Source: Prauserella aidingensis (GTDB taxonomy: Bacteria > Actinomycetota > Actinomycetes > Mycobacteriales > Pseudonocardiaceae). Taken from it: a DNA stretch of 64,000 nt. Made by a program: the position numbers and the translations under genes. The notes below the pieces were generated by a model that was not told where the DNA came from, made no database searches, and was given only the letters and a program-made list of their open reading frames with translations. Numbering within the stretch: position 1 is the first letter of the stretch; each line of letters starts with the position of its first letter. This document shows positions 8,281-16,945 of this stretch, piece after piece. The stretch is from contig NZ_JAMTCN010000016.1 of NCBI RefSeq assembly GCF_024171865.1, positions 1 through 64,000 on the forward strand, read 5' to 3'.

Positions 8281-9690
8281 GTGAGCACTGCCCACGGGAG
8301 CGTCGCCGCGGTCGACCTGGGCGCGTCGGGCGGCCGGGTCATGCTCGGTCACGTCGGCGACCACGAACTCCGGCTGGAGACCGTCGTTCGGTTCGACAAC
8401 GAGCCGGTGCGCACGCCCGACGGGCTGCACTGGAACATTCTCGAGCTGTACCGACGGTTGCGGGAGGGCGTGGCCGAGGCCGCGATCCGCGCGCCCGGCC
8501 TGCTGAGTGTCGGCATCGACTCGTGGGCCGTCGACTACGGGCTGCTGCGCGCGGGCACGCTGCTCGGCGTTCCGTATCACTACCGCGACACGCGGACCGC
8601 CGACGGTGTCCGCGACGTCCACGCGATCGCCGGACCCGAGGAGCTGTACCGGCACAACGGGCTCCAGCACCTGCCGTTCAACACGCTGTTCCAGCTGGCC
8701 GCGGACCGGCGTGCGGGGCTGCTCGACGTCGCGGAGCGCATGCTGTTGCTCCCGGACCTGCTGGCGTACTGGCTCACGGGCGTGCAGGTGGCCGAACGCA
8801 CGAACGCCTCGACCACCGGCCTGCTCACCCCCGGCGGAGGGGCATGGAACGAGGCGCTGCTGGGGCGGCTCGGCCTCGACCGCTTCCTGTTCCCTCCCCT
8901 CGTCTCCCCCGGAGACACGATCGGCGAGACCGAGGTGCGGGACGGGCACCGGATCCGCGTCACGGCGGTCGGTTCGCACGACACTGCGTCGGCGGTGGCG
9001 GCCGTGCCCGCCGCCGAGGAGGCGTTCGCCTACATCTCGTGCGGCACGTGGTCGCTCGTGGGTGTCGAGCTCGACGAACCGGTGCTGTCGGAGGAGTCAC
9101 GCGCGGCCGGGTTCACCAACGAGCTGGGCGTCGACGGCCGGATCCGGTACCTGCACAACGTCACGGGACTGTGGCTGCTCAGCGAGTCCGTGGCGCACTG
9201 GCGCCGCAGCGACCCCGCCGTCGAACTGTCCACAGTGCTCGCGCAGGCCGCGGACGTGCCACCGGGACGGGTTCCGGTGTTCGACACCGACGACGAGCGA
9301 TTCCTGCCGCCCGGCGACATGCCGGCAAGGATCGCGGCATGGCTGTCCGAACACGACCTGCCCGTTCCCGCGACCCGCGCGGAGTTCGTGCGCTGCATCC
9401 TGGAGAGCCTCGCCGAGGCCTACGCCCGGACGATCACCACGGCGGAGAAGCTGACGGGCCGTGCGGTGCCGGTGGTGCACATGGTCGGCGGAGGCTGCCG
9501 CAACACGCTGCTGTGCCGGCTCACCGCCGAGCGCACGGGCCGCCCCGTCGTCGCGGGCCCGGTCGAGGCGACGGCCACGGGCAACGTCCTGGTCCAGGCA
9601 CGTGCCGCGGGTCTGGTCCACGGCGACCTGGCCGACCTCCGCGGCCTCGTGCGCCGCACCCACGACCTGACGACGTACGTGCCCTCGTGA
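8281..9690 (+). CDS. rhaB: rhamnulokinase
   Basis: A 469-residue FGGY-family sugar kinase that phosphorylates L-rhamnulose with ATP. The N-terminal AVDLGASGGRVMLG is the phosphate-binding start typical of RhaB, SIGIDSWAVDYGLL (here VGIDSWAVDYGLL) is the substrate region, and GGGCRNTLLCRLTA near the end is the ADP-binding FGGY_C element. GAGGAGGGGCCG ends just before the GTG start. It is the last gene of the rhamnose operon and is followed by a strong hairpin terminator. Confidence 0.93.
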   Translation: MSTAHGSVAAVDLGASGGRVMLGHVGDHELRLETVVRFDNEPVRTPDGLHWNILELYRRLREGVAEAAIRAPGLLSVGIDSWAVDYGLLRAGTLLGVPYHYRDTRTADGVRDVHAIAGPEELYRHNGLQHLPFNTLFQLAADRRAGLLDVAERMLLLPDLLAYWLTGVQVAERTNASTTGLLTPGGGAWNEALLGRLGLDRFLFPPLVSPGDTIGETEVRDGHRIRVTAVGSHDTASAVAAVPAAEEAFAYISCGTWSLVGVELDEPVLSEESRAAGFTNELGVDGRIRYLHNVTGLWLLSESVAHWRRSDPAVELSTVLAQAADVPPGRVPVFDTDDERFLPPGDMPARIAAWLSEHDLPVPATRAEFVRCILESLAEAYARTITTAEKLTGRAVPVVHMVGGGCRNTLLCRLTAERTGRPVVAGPVEATATGNVLVQARAAGLVHGDLADLRGLVRRTHDLTTYVPS

Positions 9691-9715
9691 CGCGCCGCCG
9701 GCGCGGGGTGGCGTA

Positions 9716-9760
9716 ACGGTCTCCGTCACCGATTGCACGGGGCACGGCGACGGAGACCGT
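9716..9760. terminator. hairpin terminator between convergent genes
   Basis: ACGGTCTCCGTC (9716-9727) and GACGGAGACCGT (9749-9760) form a perfect 12-bp stem with a 21-base loop. It lies between rhaB and the oppositely oriented symporter gene and can serve both. There is no T-tract, as is common in actinomycetes. Confidence 0.75.
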
Positions 9761-9798
9761 CGTTCGCAGACCCGGCTCACCGCGTACCGCTCAGCTGC

Positions 9799-11202
9799 TC
9801 ATGCGGACACCGCGGATTCGGCGGCGGTACGCGGTCGGATCAGCAGACTCCCGATCACGAGCGCTAGCACCGACAGCGGCAGCGCGACGAGAACGCTGTT
9901 CCAGTCGAACGGCTTGTCCAGCCCGAACTCCCATCCGACGGTGGCGACGATCCCGGTGACCATCGAGGCGATACAACCCGTGGCCGTGACGCGCCGCCAC
10001 AGGAACGTCGCGAGCAGCGACGGCGTCACCACGGCGCCGTACATCGTGTACGCGAACACCTGGATCTCGAGTACCCCGGGGAAGAACTCCCCGATCAGGA
10101 AGGCCGCGGCGGCAAGCCCGACGATCGTCATTCTCGTCAGCACGAGTTCTCTGCGGGAACTTCGTTGCTTGCGAGAGAGCGAACCGTAGATGTCGCGGAC
10201 GAGGTTCCCCGCGGACGAAAGCAGGTACGAGTTGCCGGTCGTGATGATGAACGCGGTCGCGGCCATGAGCATAATCGCACCGAGTGCCACGGGCAACGAT
10301 TCCGTCGACAACTGCAGCACCGCCGTGTCCGGTTGGATCGCCGGCAGCAACACTGCCGCACCCGAGGCAATGACGATGACCGCACCGTAGAACAATAGGT
10401 CACCAACCAAAAAGCCGACCGTCGACCGTTTTGCCGTATCCGGGCTCTGCGCGGCGGAGAAGCGCTGGTACATGTTCTGGTCGCCCAGGATCAACAAGAG
10501 GGTCGGCAGAATGAAGCCGAGCAGCTGGATCGGTGTGAGTCCGCCGCTCCAGGTCATGTGGTCCTCGGGAAGACGCTCGGCCAGTCCGCCGAAACCACCG
10601 AGGGTGACGAGCACGAAGACGAACGCACCTACGAGGCCGATCGTGATGAGCAGTGCACTGAGCGCGTCGGTATAGGCCACCGAGATCAGGCCGCCGCTGA
10701 ACGCGAGGAACACGATCACCAGAAGCCCGACGGCCTTCGCGACGCCCTCGGGAAAGCCGGTCGTGAGGTGCAGGATGTAGCCGAGTCCGCGCACTTGCTC
10801 GGACACGATGGCGCTGTAGGCGATCACGATCGCGACAGCGGTGACGATACGCACGGTGCGGCCGTAACGTTGATGCATGAGCTCGGGAACCGTGTACTTG
10901 CTGTGCTCGCGGACGCGCTTGGCGAGGAACAGGTACATGATCAGGATGCCGAGCGGCGCGCCGATGCTGTAGAAGATGCTCGCCAGCGGACCGTAGGTGT
11001 AGGAGAACGACGCACGCCCCATGATCGTGCCGGCGCCCGTCCACGTGGCCAGCAACGTGCCGGTGAGCACGAGCCTGCCGAGTCGCTGCCCGGCGAGCAG
11101 GAAGTCATGGTTGTTTCGCACTTTCCGCGCCGCCCAGACGCCGATCAGGACCATTACGGCGACGTACGCGCAGATCGACCCGAGAATCACCGCGTCTTTC
11201 AT
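9799..11202 (-). CDS. sodium:solute symporter (SSS family)
   Basis: A 467-residue membrane protein with about thirteen hydrophobic segments, starting MKDAVILGSICAYVAVM. The segment after helix 1, with DFLLAGQRLG and then TGTLLATWTGAGTIMG, is characteristic of the SSS/PutP/pantothenate family. It would bring in an organic solute with sodium. It overlaps the stop of the upstream amidohydrolase gene by 4 bases, so the two are one transcript and the solute is probably the amidohydrolase substrate or product. The substrate cannot be read from the sequence. Confidence 0.88.
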   Translation of the reverse strand: MKDAVILGSICAYVAVMVLIGVWAARKVRNNHDFLLAGQRLGRLVLTGTLLATWTGAGTIMGRASFSYTYGPLASIFYSIGAPLGILIMYLFLAKRVREHSKYTVPELMHQRYGRTVRIVTAVAIVIAYSAIVSEQVRGLGYILHLTTGFPEGVAKAVGLLVIVFLAFSGGLISVAYTDALSALLITIGLVGAFVFVLVTLGGFGGLAERLPEDHMTWSGGLTPIQLLGFILPTLLLILGDQNMYQRFSAAQSPDTAKRSTVGFLVGDLLFYGAVIVIASGAAVLLPAIQPDTAVLQLSTESLPVALGAIMLMAATAFIITTGNSYLLSSAGNLVRDIYGSLSRKQRSSRRELVLTRMTIVGLAAAAFLIGEFFPGVLEIQVFAYTMYGAVVTPSLLATFLWRRVTATGCIASMVTGIVATVGWEFGLDKPFDWNSVLVALPLSVLALVIGSLLIRPRTAAESAVSA

Positions 11203-12425
11203 ACGTCGACACCCCTGACCACGCGCCCGCCCTGCACGACCGTCCGGATGTTCGCGGGATCGGCCAGCACGGTGACATCAGCGAGCGGGTCGTCATCGAG
11301 AACGACGAGATCGGCGTACGCGCCCGGTACGAGAGTGCCGAGTTCCCCGCTCACGCCGAGCAGTGCGGCCGCGTTGGTCGTCGCGGCGCGGATCACTTCG
11401 AGCGGCGACTGCACCTGGGCCCTGATGCGGAACTCCTCGTTCTGCCGCCGCTGCATGCCGCCGAGCAGGTCGGAACCGTAGGCCAGCCGAACACCCGCAC
11501 GCGACGCCCTCTCCAGTGCGACGAGGCCGTTGTCGAGCACCTCGCCGACCTTGTCCCAGCTGGCCTGCGGCAGCCCGTGCTCCCGACCCTCCTCCTGCAG
11601 CGCGAAGTAAGTGACGAGCGTAGGCACCAGGAAGGCGTCGCGTTCGAGCAGCAGTTCCACCGTGCGATCGTCGAGCAGGTTGCCGTGTTCGACACAGTGC
11701 ACACCCGCCTCGAGCGCGCGGTTGATCGCCTGCGGCGGATAGGCGTGCACCGTGACGTAGCGGCCCGCCGCCTCGGCCTCCTCGACGGCCGCGCACAGTT
11801 CGTCCATGGAGTACTGCGTCGAACCGATCCGGTCCCCCAACGACGACACTCCACCGGAGGCGTGCAGTTTCAGGTGGTGAGCGCCGCGCCGCAGCTCCTC
11901 GCGAACGGCCTTGCGTACCTCGTCGGCACCGTCGACGACCTTGCCGGTGCCCGAACAGCACGGGTGCCCGTCCACGTGGTTCTCCTCGACGGTCCGTTTG
12001 TCACCGTGACCGCCCGTCTGGCTGAGCGCTTTGCCGCCGTAGAACAGTCGCGGCCCGCGGATGAGGCCCTCCTCCCGCGCGCGAGCCAGGCCGAAGTCGG
12101 CTCCGCCGGTGTCGCGGACCGTCGTGAACCCGCGGTCGAGCATCGCGCCCATGTTGCGGACGGCTCCGGCCGTGACATAGGTCGGCGGCGCGTCGGCGAC
12201 GACGGAGAGGTTGCCGCTGAAGGCGAGGACGTGCACGTGGCAGTCGATCAGCCCCGGCAGCACGTATCCGCCGCGGGCGTCCAGCACGGGGACGTCGGCC
12301 GCGGACTCGATGCGGTCGTCGACGTCGACCACCCTTCCGTTCTCGCAGCGCAGGTCGGCGCGGCGGTACTCGCCCGTGTCGGCCTCGAGCAGCAGGGCGT
12401 CACGGACGAGGAGAGTTGCGGTCAT
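11199..12425 (-). CDS. metal-dependent amidohydrolase (imidazolonepropionase-like)
   Basis: A 408-residue cytoplasmic hydrolase of the amidohydrolase superfamily. The metal motif GLIDCHVHV puts His at 63 and 65; further ligands are the Lys of HHLKLHASGG, the His of VTVHAYP and of CVEHGN, and the Asp of YGSDLLGG. The flanking beta-sandwich carries LVPGAYADLVVLDDDPL, typical of the family. Members cleave cyclic or linear amides, including prolyl dipeptides and N-acyl compounds. It is the first gene of a two-gene operon with the sodium symporter and is divergent from an Lrp-type regulator. It resembles the amidohydrolase at 29896-31155 in architecture. Confidence 0.85.
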   Translation of the reverse strand: MTATLLVRDALLLEADTGEYRRADLRCENGRVVDVDDRIESAADVPVLDARGGYVLPGLIDCHVHVLAFSGNLSVVADAPPTYVTAGAVRNMGAMLDRGFTTVRDTGGADFGLARAREEGLIRGPRLFYGGKALSQTGGHGDKRTVEENHVDGHPCCSGTGKVVDGADEVRKAVREELRRGAHHLKLHASGGVSSLGDRIGSTQYSMDELCAAVEEAEAAGRYVTVHAYPPQAINRALEAGVHCVEHGNLLDDRTVELLLERDAFLVPTLVTYFALQEEGREHGLPQASWDKVGEVLDNGLVALERASRAGVRLAYGSDLLGGMQRRQNEEFRIRAQVQSPLEVIRAATTNAAALLGVSGELGTLVPGAYADLVVLDDDPLADVTVLADPANIRTVVQGGRVVRGVDV

Positions 12426-12550
12426 CGGGCAAACCTCCGATCGGCAGGCGAATATGACCGAGAACCTTCGATGGCTGAATTGTTTCTGTCAATATGTCGC
12501 CACAGATGGAGCAGATCGTTCACACAGCCCTTCCGTGTTAGAAACAGGAC
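12426..12550. promoter_or_regulatory. divergent promoter region
   Basis: 125 bases between the amidohydrolase (minus) and the Lrp-type regulator (plus). It is markedly more AT-rich than its surroundings, with TTGTTTCTG and GTTAGAAACAGG stretches. No operator could be fixed by eye, but the low GC content suits a promoter and Lrp-type binding. Confidence 0.4.
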
Positions 12551-13516
12551 ATGTTGGCGGAGACACTCGAGCCCGATGACCTCGACCTCGTCGCGGCGCT
12601 GCAGCTGGCGCCACGGGCGAGCATGCAGGTGCTCGCGACGACTCTGGGGGTCTCGACGGGCACCGTCAGCAGGCGGCTGACGAGGCTGCGCGAGCGCTAC
12701 GGGCTGCGCGTCGTCGGCCAGGTCCCCTGGTGGCTGGACGGCGCGACCCCACACCACGTGTGGATCTCCACGGCACCCGGTCACGCGCGCGACGTCGCGG
12801 CGGCGGTCGCGGATCTACCCGAGGCGCAGTTCGTCGCATCGACGACGGGACGCGCCGACGTCTACTGCATCCTGCACCCGCGGCGGCGCGACGCGGCGGC
12901 CGACCTGCTGGCCGTGACACTGCCATCGATTCCCGGCATCGCCACGACGCATTCGGAACTCGGTCTGCACCGATACGTCTCGGGCTCGACGTGGCGGCTG
13001 CACCGGCTGACGACGGCTCAGGAACAGGCGCTCGCCCCGCACCGCCACGGAGCGCCGCCCGACACGGCCGTGCCGATGGACGACGACGAACGTGCCGTCG
13101 CCACGGTCCTGCATCGCAACGGCAGGGCCAGCGCCGCTGAAATCGCCCGAGAACTTGGCAGGAGCGCGTCGACCGCGTACCGCACGACCCAGTCGGTACT
13201 CGATCGCGGCCTCGTACAGCCACGGGTCGAGATCGAGCCGGCGTTGCTGGGCTATCCGCTCGAGACCGTGGTCTCGCTGGCCACATCACCGGCGTCGATG
13301 CGTGTCATCGCCACCTCGTTGGCGGGCCACGAGTCCGCGCGCTACGTGACCACCGTGGCCGGCACGTCGTCGGTTCTCCACCACGGGCTGTTCCACCACG
13401 AGGACGATCTCGCGACGTTCCTGTCCGACGACCTCGGCAGACACGCCGGCATCACCGGATTCGAGGTGTCGACCGTCCTGTCGGTACTGACGCGCTACTG
13501 GTCCCCGCGGCGCTAG
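12551..13516 (+). CDS. Lrp/AsnC-family regulator with duplicated HTH and ligand domains
   Basis: A 321-residue protein, about twice the 150 residues of a normal Lrp. The first unit has an HTH near 8-55 (DLDLVAALQLAPRASMQVLA, then VSTGTVSRRLTRL) and a RAM-like domain up to about 150. A second HTH near 178-225 (DERAVATVLHRNGRASAAEI, then SASTAYRTTQSVL) and a second RAM-like domain follow. Such double-Lrp proteins are known in actinobacteria. Being divergent from the amidohydrolase-symporter operon, it is probably its regulator and may sense the imported compound. The ATG has no strong ribosome site. Confidence 0.85.
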   Translation: MLAETLEPDDLDLVAALQLAPRASMQVLATTLGVSTGTVSRRLTRLRERYGLRVVGQVPWWLDGATPHHVWISTAPGHARDVAAAVADLPEAQFVASTTGRADVYCILHPRRRDAAADLLAVTLPSIPGIATTHSELGLHRYVSGSTWRLHRLTTAQEQALAPHRHGAPPDTAVPMDDDERAVATVLHRNGRASAAEIARELGRSASTAYRTTQSVLDRGLVQPRVEIEPALLGYPLETVVSLATSPASMRVIATSLAGHESARYVTTVAGTSSVLHHGLFHHEDDLATFLSDDLGRHAGITGFEVSTVLSVLTRYWSPRR

Positions 13517-13548
13517 CGGCGAGAACCGGGACGCACGGAGGCGCCGCT
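13515..13548. terminator. weak hairpin between convergent genes
   Basis: AGCGGCG (13515-13521) pairs with CGCCGCT (13542-13548) across a 20-base loop, between the converging Lrp-type and IclR genes. The stem is only 7 bp, so this is a weak call. Confidence 0.35.
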
Positions 13549-13588
13549 CTGTTCATTGTGGACCAGCGGCACCTTCGACACACACCGC

Positions 13589-14356
13589 TCACGGCATGCT
13601 GCGGCCGATGCCGCGGGCGGCTACCTGCAGCGCGGTCAGCAGCCGAGTGCGTTCCCGTTTGAGCGTGGGCACGACGATGCCGAGTGCGGCGACGACCTCC
13701 GAGTCCCCACCGGGCGCCGCGGCCCTCGTGATCGGCACCGCGATGGAGCAGGCACCGAGGGTCATCTCGTCCTCCGTCGTCGCACAGCCCTCGCGGCGGA
13801 CCGCGGCGAGCTGCCGCCGCAGCCGGTCCGGACGGGTGATCGTGTGCACCGTGGGCCGCCGCAGCTCCGCTGCCAGGTAGTCGTCCTGCAGCTCCGCGGG
13901 TGCGTGCGCGAGCAGCACCTTGCCGACGCCGGTGGCGTGCAACGGCAGCCGGGAACCGGCACGGCTGACGACCGGGACCGAGGCGCGCCCCGACAGCCGG
14001 TCCAGGTACAGCACCTCGCGACCGTCGCGCACCGCGAGGTGGACGGTCGCGCGGGTGGCCGCGTGGATGTCACTCAGGAACGGCGATGCGACCTGCTGGA
14101 GTTCGGTCTGCTCCGGCGCGAGCATGCCCACGTCCCACAGCCGCCGTCCGATCGCGTACCGGCCGTCGGCGTCGCGGGTCAGTGCCTCGCCCGCGACGAG
14201 TTCCCGCAGCAGGCGGTACACGGTCGGCACGGGAAGGTCCGCCCGCCGCGCCAGGTCGGTGACGCCGAGTCGGCGGTGCCCGTTGTCGAACGCGTACAAC
14301 ACGGCCAGCACCCGGGACACCACGCTCGCACCCGGGGTCGACACGTTGCCGGACAT
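13589..14356 (-). CDS. IclR-family regulator of the pca-pob operon
   Basis: A 255-residue regulator. The winged HTH is at the N-terminus (SVVSRVLAVLYAFD, then VTDLARRADLPVPTVYRLL, about residues 10-52), and a GAF-like IclR effector domain follows, with the LHATGVGKVLLAH segment. It is divergently transcribed from pcaH, the classic setting for PcaR/PobR-type control, where protocatechuate or 4-hydroxybenzoate is the usual effector. A 17-bp palindrome in the shared 60-base promoter region is its likely site. Whether it activates or represses is not visible. Confidence 0.88.
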   Translation of the reverse strand: MSGNVSTPGASVVSRVLAVLYAFDNGHRRLGVTDLARRADLPVPTVYRLLRELVAGEALTRDADGRYAIGRRLWDVGMLAPEQTELQQVASPFLSDIHAATRATVHLAVRDGREVLYLDRLSGRASVPVVSRAGSRLPLHATGVGKVLLAHAPAELQDDYLAAELRRPTVHTITRPDRLRRQLAAVRREGCATTEDEMTLGACSIAVPITRAAAPGGDSEVVAALGIVVPTLKRERTRLLTALQVAARGIGRSMP

Positions 14357-14365
14357 AGCGCATAC

Positions 14366-14382
14366 CTTTCACTCAGTGAAAG
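14366..14382. promoter_or_regulatory. palindromic operator for the IclR regulator
   Basis: CTTTCACTCAGTGAAAG, with perfect 7-base arms CTTTCAC and GTGAAAG around TCA. It sits ten bases before the IclR gene and 34 before pcaH, so one site can control both directions. Confidence 0.7.
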
Positions 14383-14416
14383 ACCACTCTAGCCCTGATC
14401 GCCACTGCGGCGCACG

Positions 14417-15175
14417 ATGTGGCCCATGACGCCCGCAACGCAGCGGTCCATCTCCGACGAGATCGCACGGATCCACGCCGCGGCGGAGCCCGGCGAGACC
14501 CGGACCCGCCTGGACTTCGCCCCGTACCGCAGCTCCACCCTCCGGCATCCGACGAAGCAACCGCTCGCCGTCGACCCTGAGGACGTGGAGTTGGCCGCCC
14601 CCGTCTTCGGCCAGTCCGATGTGGACCCGACCGAGGCGGACCTGACGCTGCACCCGCAGGGTGAACCGATCGGGGAACGCATGGTCGTGACCGGACGCGT
14701 GCTCGACGCCGAGGGACGCCCCGTGCGCGGCCAGCTGGTCGAGATCTGGCAGGCCAACGCCGCCGGACGTTACGTGCACAAGGGCGACCAGCACCCCGCC
14801 CCGCTCGACCCGCACTTCCACGGCGCAGGCCGGTGCCTCACCGACGACGAGGGCCGCTACCGGTTCACGACGATCAAGCCCGGCCCGTACCCGTGGCGCA
14901 ACCACGACAACGCCTGGCGCCCCGCCCACATCCACTTCTCGCTGTTCGGCCGGGAATTCACGCAACGGCTCGTCACGCAGATGTACTTCCCCGGGGACCC
15001 GCTGTTCCCGCTCGACCCGATCTTCCAGTCCATCACCGACGAACGAGCGCGCAGGCGGCTGATCGCCACCTACGACCACGACGTCACCACCCACGAATGG
15101 GCCACCGGATACAGCTGGGACATCGTGCTGACCGGCTCGCACGCCACCCCGATGGAGGAGGACGACCATGCGTGA
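14417..15175 (+). CDS. pcaH: protocatechuate 3,4-dioxygenase beta subunit
   Basis: A 252-residue subunit that holds the catalytic iron(III) of the ring-cleaving dioxygenase; protocatechuate becomes 3-carboxy-cis,cis-muconate. All four iron ligands of the Pseudomonas putida enzyme can be placed: Tyr in AAGRYVHKGD, Tyr in PGPYPW (39 residues later), and both His of RPAHIHF (13 and 15 residues after that). The N-terminal PcaH-type extension (RSTLRHP-like, here SSTLRHPTKQP) is present. The start is uncertain between ATGs at 14417 and 14426; neither has a strong ribosome site. It overlaps pcaG by 8 bases. Confidence 0.95.
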   Translation: MWPMTPATQRSISDEIARIHAAAEPGETRTRLDFAPYRSSTLRHPTKQPLAVDPEDVELAAPVFGQSDVDPTEADLTLHPQGEPIGERMVVTGRVLDAEGRPVRGQLVEIWQANAAGRYVHKGDQHPAPLDPHFHGAGRCLTDDEGRYRFTTIKPGPYPWRNHDNAWRPAHIHFSLFGREFTQRLVTQMYFPGDPLFPLDPIFQSITDERARRRLIATYDHDVTTHEWATGYSWDIVLTGSHATPMEEDDHA

Positions 15176-15734
15176 GCCCGAGCTCGACGCCCCCACCCCC
15201 GGGCAGACCGTCGGCCCGTTCTTCCACTACGCCCTCCCATACGACGACGGCCCTCGCCTCGCACCCCCCGGCGCGGCGGGCACGATCCGGCTGCACGGCA
15301 CCGTGTACGACGGCGCCGGTGCCCCGGTACCGGATGCGCTCCTGGAGATCCGGCAGGCCGACGCCGCGGGCCGCATCCCCCGCACCGAGGGGTCGCTGCG
15401 CCGCGACGGCCGGTTCACCGGCTGGGGCCGGGCCGCCACCGACTCGGCGGGCCGCTACGCGTTCACGACCGTCGAACCGGCGCCCGCACGGCACGGCGCG
15501 GCCGCGTACTTCGCGGTGACCGTGTTCGCGCGCGGCCTGCTCGACCGGATGTTCACCCGCATCTACGTCCCCGGGCCCGCCCTCGACGGCGACCCGCTGC
15601 TCACCGCGCTGCCGCAGGAACGCAGGGGCACACTGGTCGCCATGCGCGACTCCGACGGCGGCCTGCGCCACGACATCCGTCTCCAGGGAGACGGCGAGAC
15701 GGTGTTCCTGACGTTCGCGGGCCACGACGGATGA
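15168..15734 (+). CDS. pcaG: protocatechuate 3,4-dioxygenase alpha subunit
   Basis: A 188-residue partner of PcaH. It has the same fold and the TPGQTVGPFFHYALPY opening typical of PcaG (TxxQTVGPYxH type), then DALLEIRQADAAGR, but not the HIH iron site, as expected for the alpha subunit. It helps form the substrate pocket of the heteromer. GAGGAGG lies about six bases before the ATG, inside the end of pcaH, and its TGA overlaps the ATG of pcaB. Expressed with pcaH under the IclR-controlled promoter. Confidence 0.95.
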   Translation: MREPELDAPTPGQTVGPFFHYALPYDDGPRLAPPGAAGTIRLHGTVYDGAGAPVPDALLEIRQADAAGRIPRTEGSLRRDGRFTGWGRAATDSAGRYAFTTVEPAPARHGAAAYFAVTVFARGLLDRMFTRIYVPGPALDGDPLLTALPQERRGTLVAMRDSDGGLRHDIRLQGDGETVFLTFAGHDG

Positions 15735-16915
15735 GTGGACTGCTCGAACCGGGCGCGCACCGGGCGGCCGGCCTGACCGGGGACGTCGCCGTGGCCGAGG
15801 CTCTGCGCAGGGTCGAGATCGCGTGGCTGCACGCACTCACCTCGGCGGGGGCGCTCGACGGCACCGACGCCGCTCGCGCCGCCGCAGCACTCGCGGAGGC
15901 ACGCCTCGACGTCGACGAGCTCGCCCGCGCGGCCGAGAACTCCGGCAACCCGGTCGTCCCCCTCGTGGCCGCGCTCCGCGGCGCCGTCCCCGACGAGCGC
16001 CTCGCCGCAATCGTGCACCTCGGCCTGACCAGCCAGGACGTGCTCGACACGGCGCTCGTCCTGCTGGCCCGGGACGTCGTCGACCGGGTGGACGAGGACC
16101 TCACCGCCGCCGCGGATCAGCTGGCGGCACTGGCAGAACAGCACCGCGACGACGTCATGCCGGGCCGCACCCTCACGCAGTACGCGGTGCCGGTCACCTT
16201 CGGACTGACGGCGGCGCAGTGGCTCACCGGCCTGCTCGACGCCCGCGACACCGTTCGCGACCTCCGGGGCCGGCTGCCGATCCAGTGCGGCGGCGCCGCG
16301 GGAACGCTGTCGCTCGTCTCCGACCTCACCGACGACCCGGTCGCGACCGCCCGCGCGTTCGCCGCCGAGCTCGGGCTGCGCTGGCCCGACCTGCCGTGGC
16401 ACACCCGCCGACGGCCGATCACCGACGTCGGCGACGCGCTCGTCGGCGTGTGCGATGCGCTCGGGGTCGTCGCCACCGACGTCGGCGTGTTGGGCAGGCC
16501 CGAGATCGGCGAGGTCCGCGAGGGCTCCTCCCCCGGCCGGGGCGGATCGTCGACCATGCCGCACAAGCGGAACCCCGTACTGTCCGTCCTGGTCCGCGGC
16601 GCGGCGCTGCAGGCACCGCAACTCGGTGCGCAGCTGCATCTCGCGGCCGCGCAAGCCGTGGACCAACGGCCCGACGGCGCGTGGCACGCCGAATGGCCCG
16701 CGCTCCGCCGTCTGCTCGAACTCGCGGTCACGGCCACGTCGCAGACCACCGAGCTCGTCCAGGGGCTCGAGGTCGACACCGCCGCGATGCGCGCCCACGC
16801 CGACGGCGCCGCCGACCAGCTGCTCGCCGAACGGGGCGGCACCGGCGCCCCGGCCGACTATCTCGGTGCCGCCGGGCGGTTCGTCGACACCGTCCTCGAC
16901 CGTCACCGCCGCTGA
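15731..16915 (+). CDS. pcaB: 3-carboxy-cis,cis-muconate cycloisomerase
   Basis: A 394-residue member of the fumarase/aspartase superfamily that lactonises 3-carboxymuconate to 4-carboxymuconolactone. The superfamily signature GGSSTMPHKRNP is at about residues 272-283, and HLGLTSQDVLDTA is the N-terminal active-site segment. Bacterial PcaB proteins run to about 350-450 residues, so the length is normal. It overlaps pcaG by 4 bases. A 30-base gap separates it from pcaC. Confidence 0.94.
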   Translation: MSGLLEPGAHRAAGLTGDVAVAEALRRVEIAWLHALTSAGALDGTDAARAAAALAEARLDVDELARAAENSGNPVVPLVAALRGAVPDERLAAIVHLGLTSQDVLDTALVLLARDVVDRVDEDLTAAADQLAALAEQHRDDVMPGRTLTQYAVPVTFGLTAAQWLTGLLDARDTVRDLRGRLPIQCGGAAGTLSLVSDLTDDPVATARAFAAELGLRWPDLPWHTRRRPITDVGDALVGVCDALGVVATDVGVLGRPEIGEVREGSSPGRGGSSTMPHKRNPVLSVLVRGAALQAPQLGAQLHLAAAQAVDQRPDGAWHAEWPALRRLLELAVTATSQTTELVQGLEVDTAAMRAHADGAADQLLAERGGTGAPADYLGAAGRFVDTVLDRHRR

Positions 16916-16945
16916 CGTCCGACCGACCCACGACGGGAGATGTCC

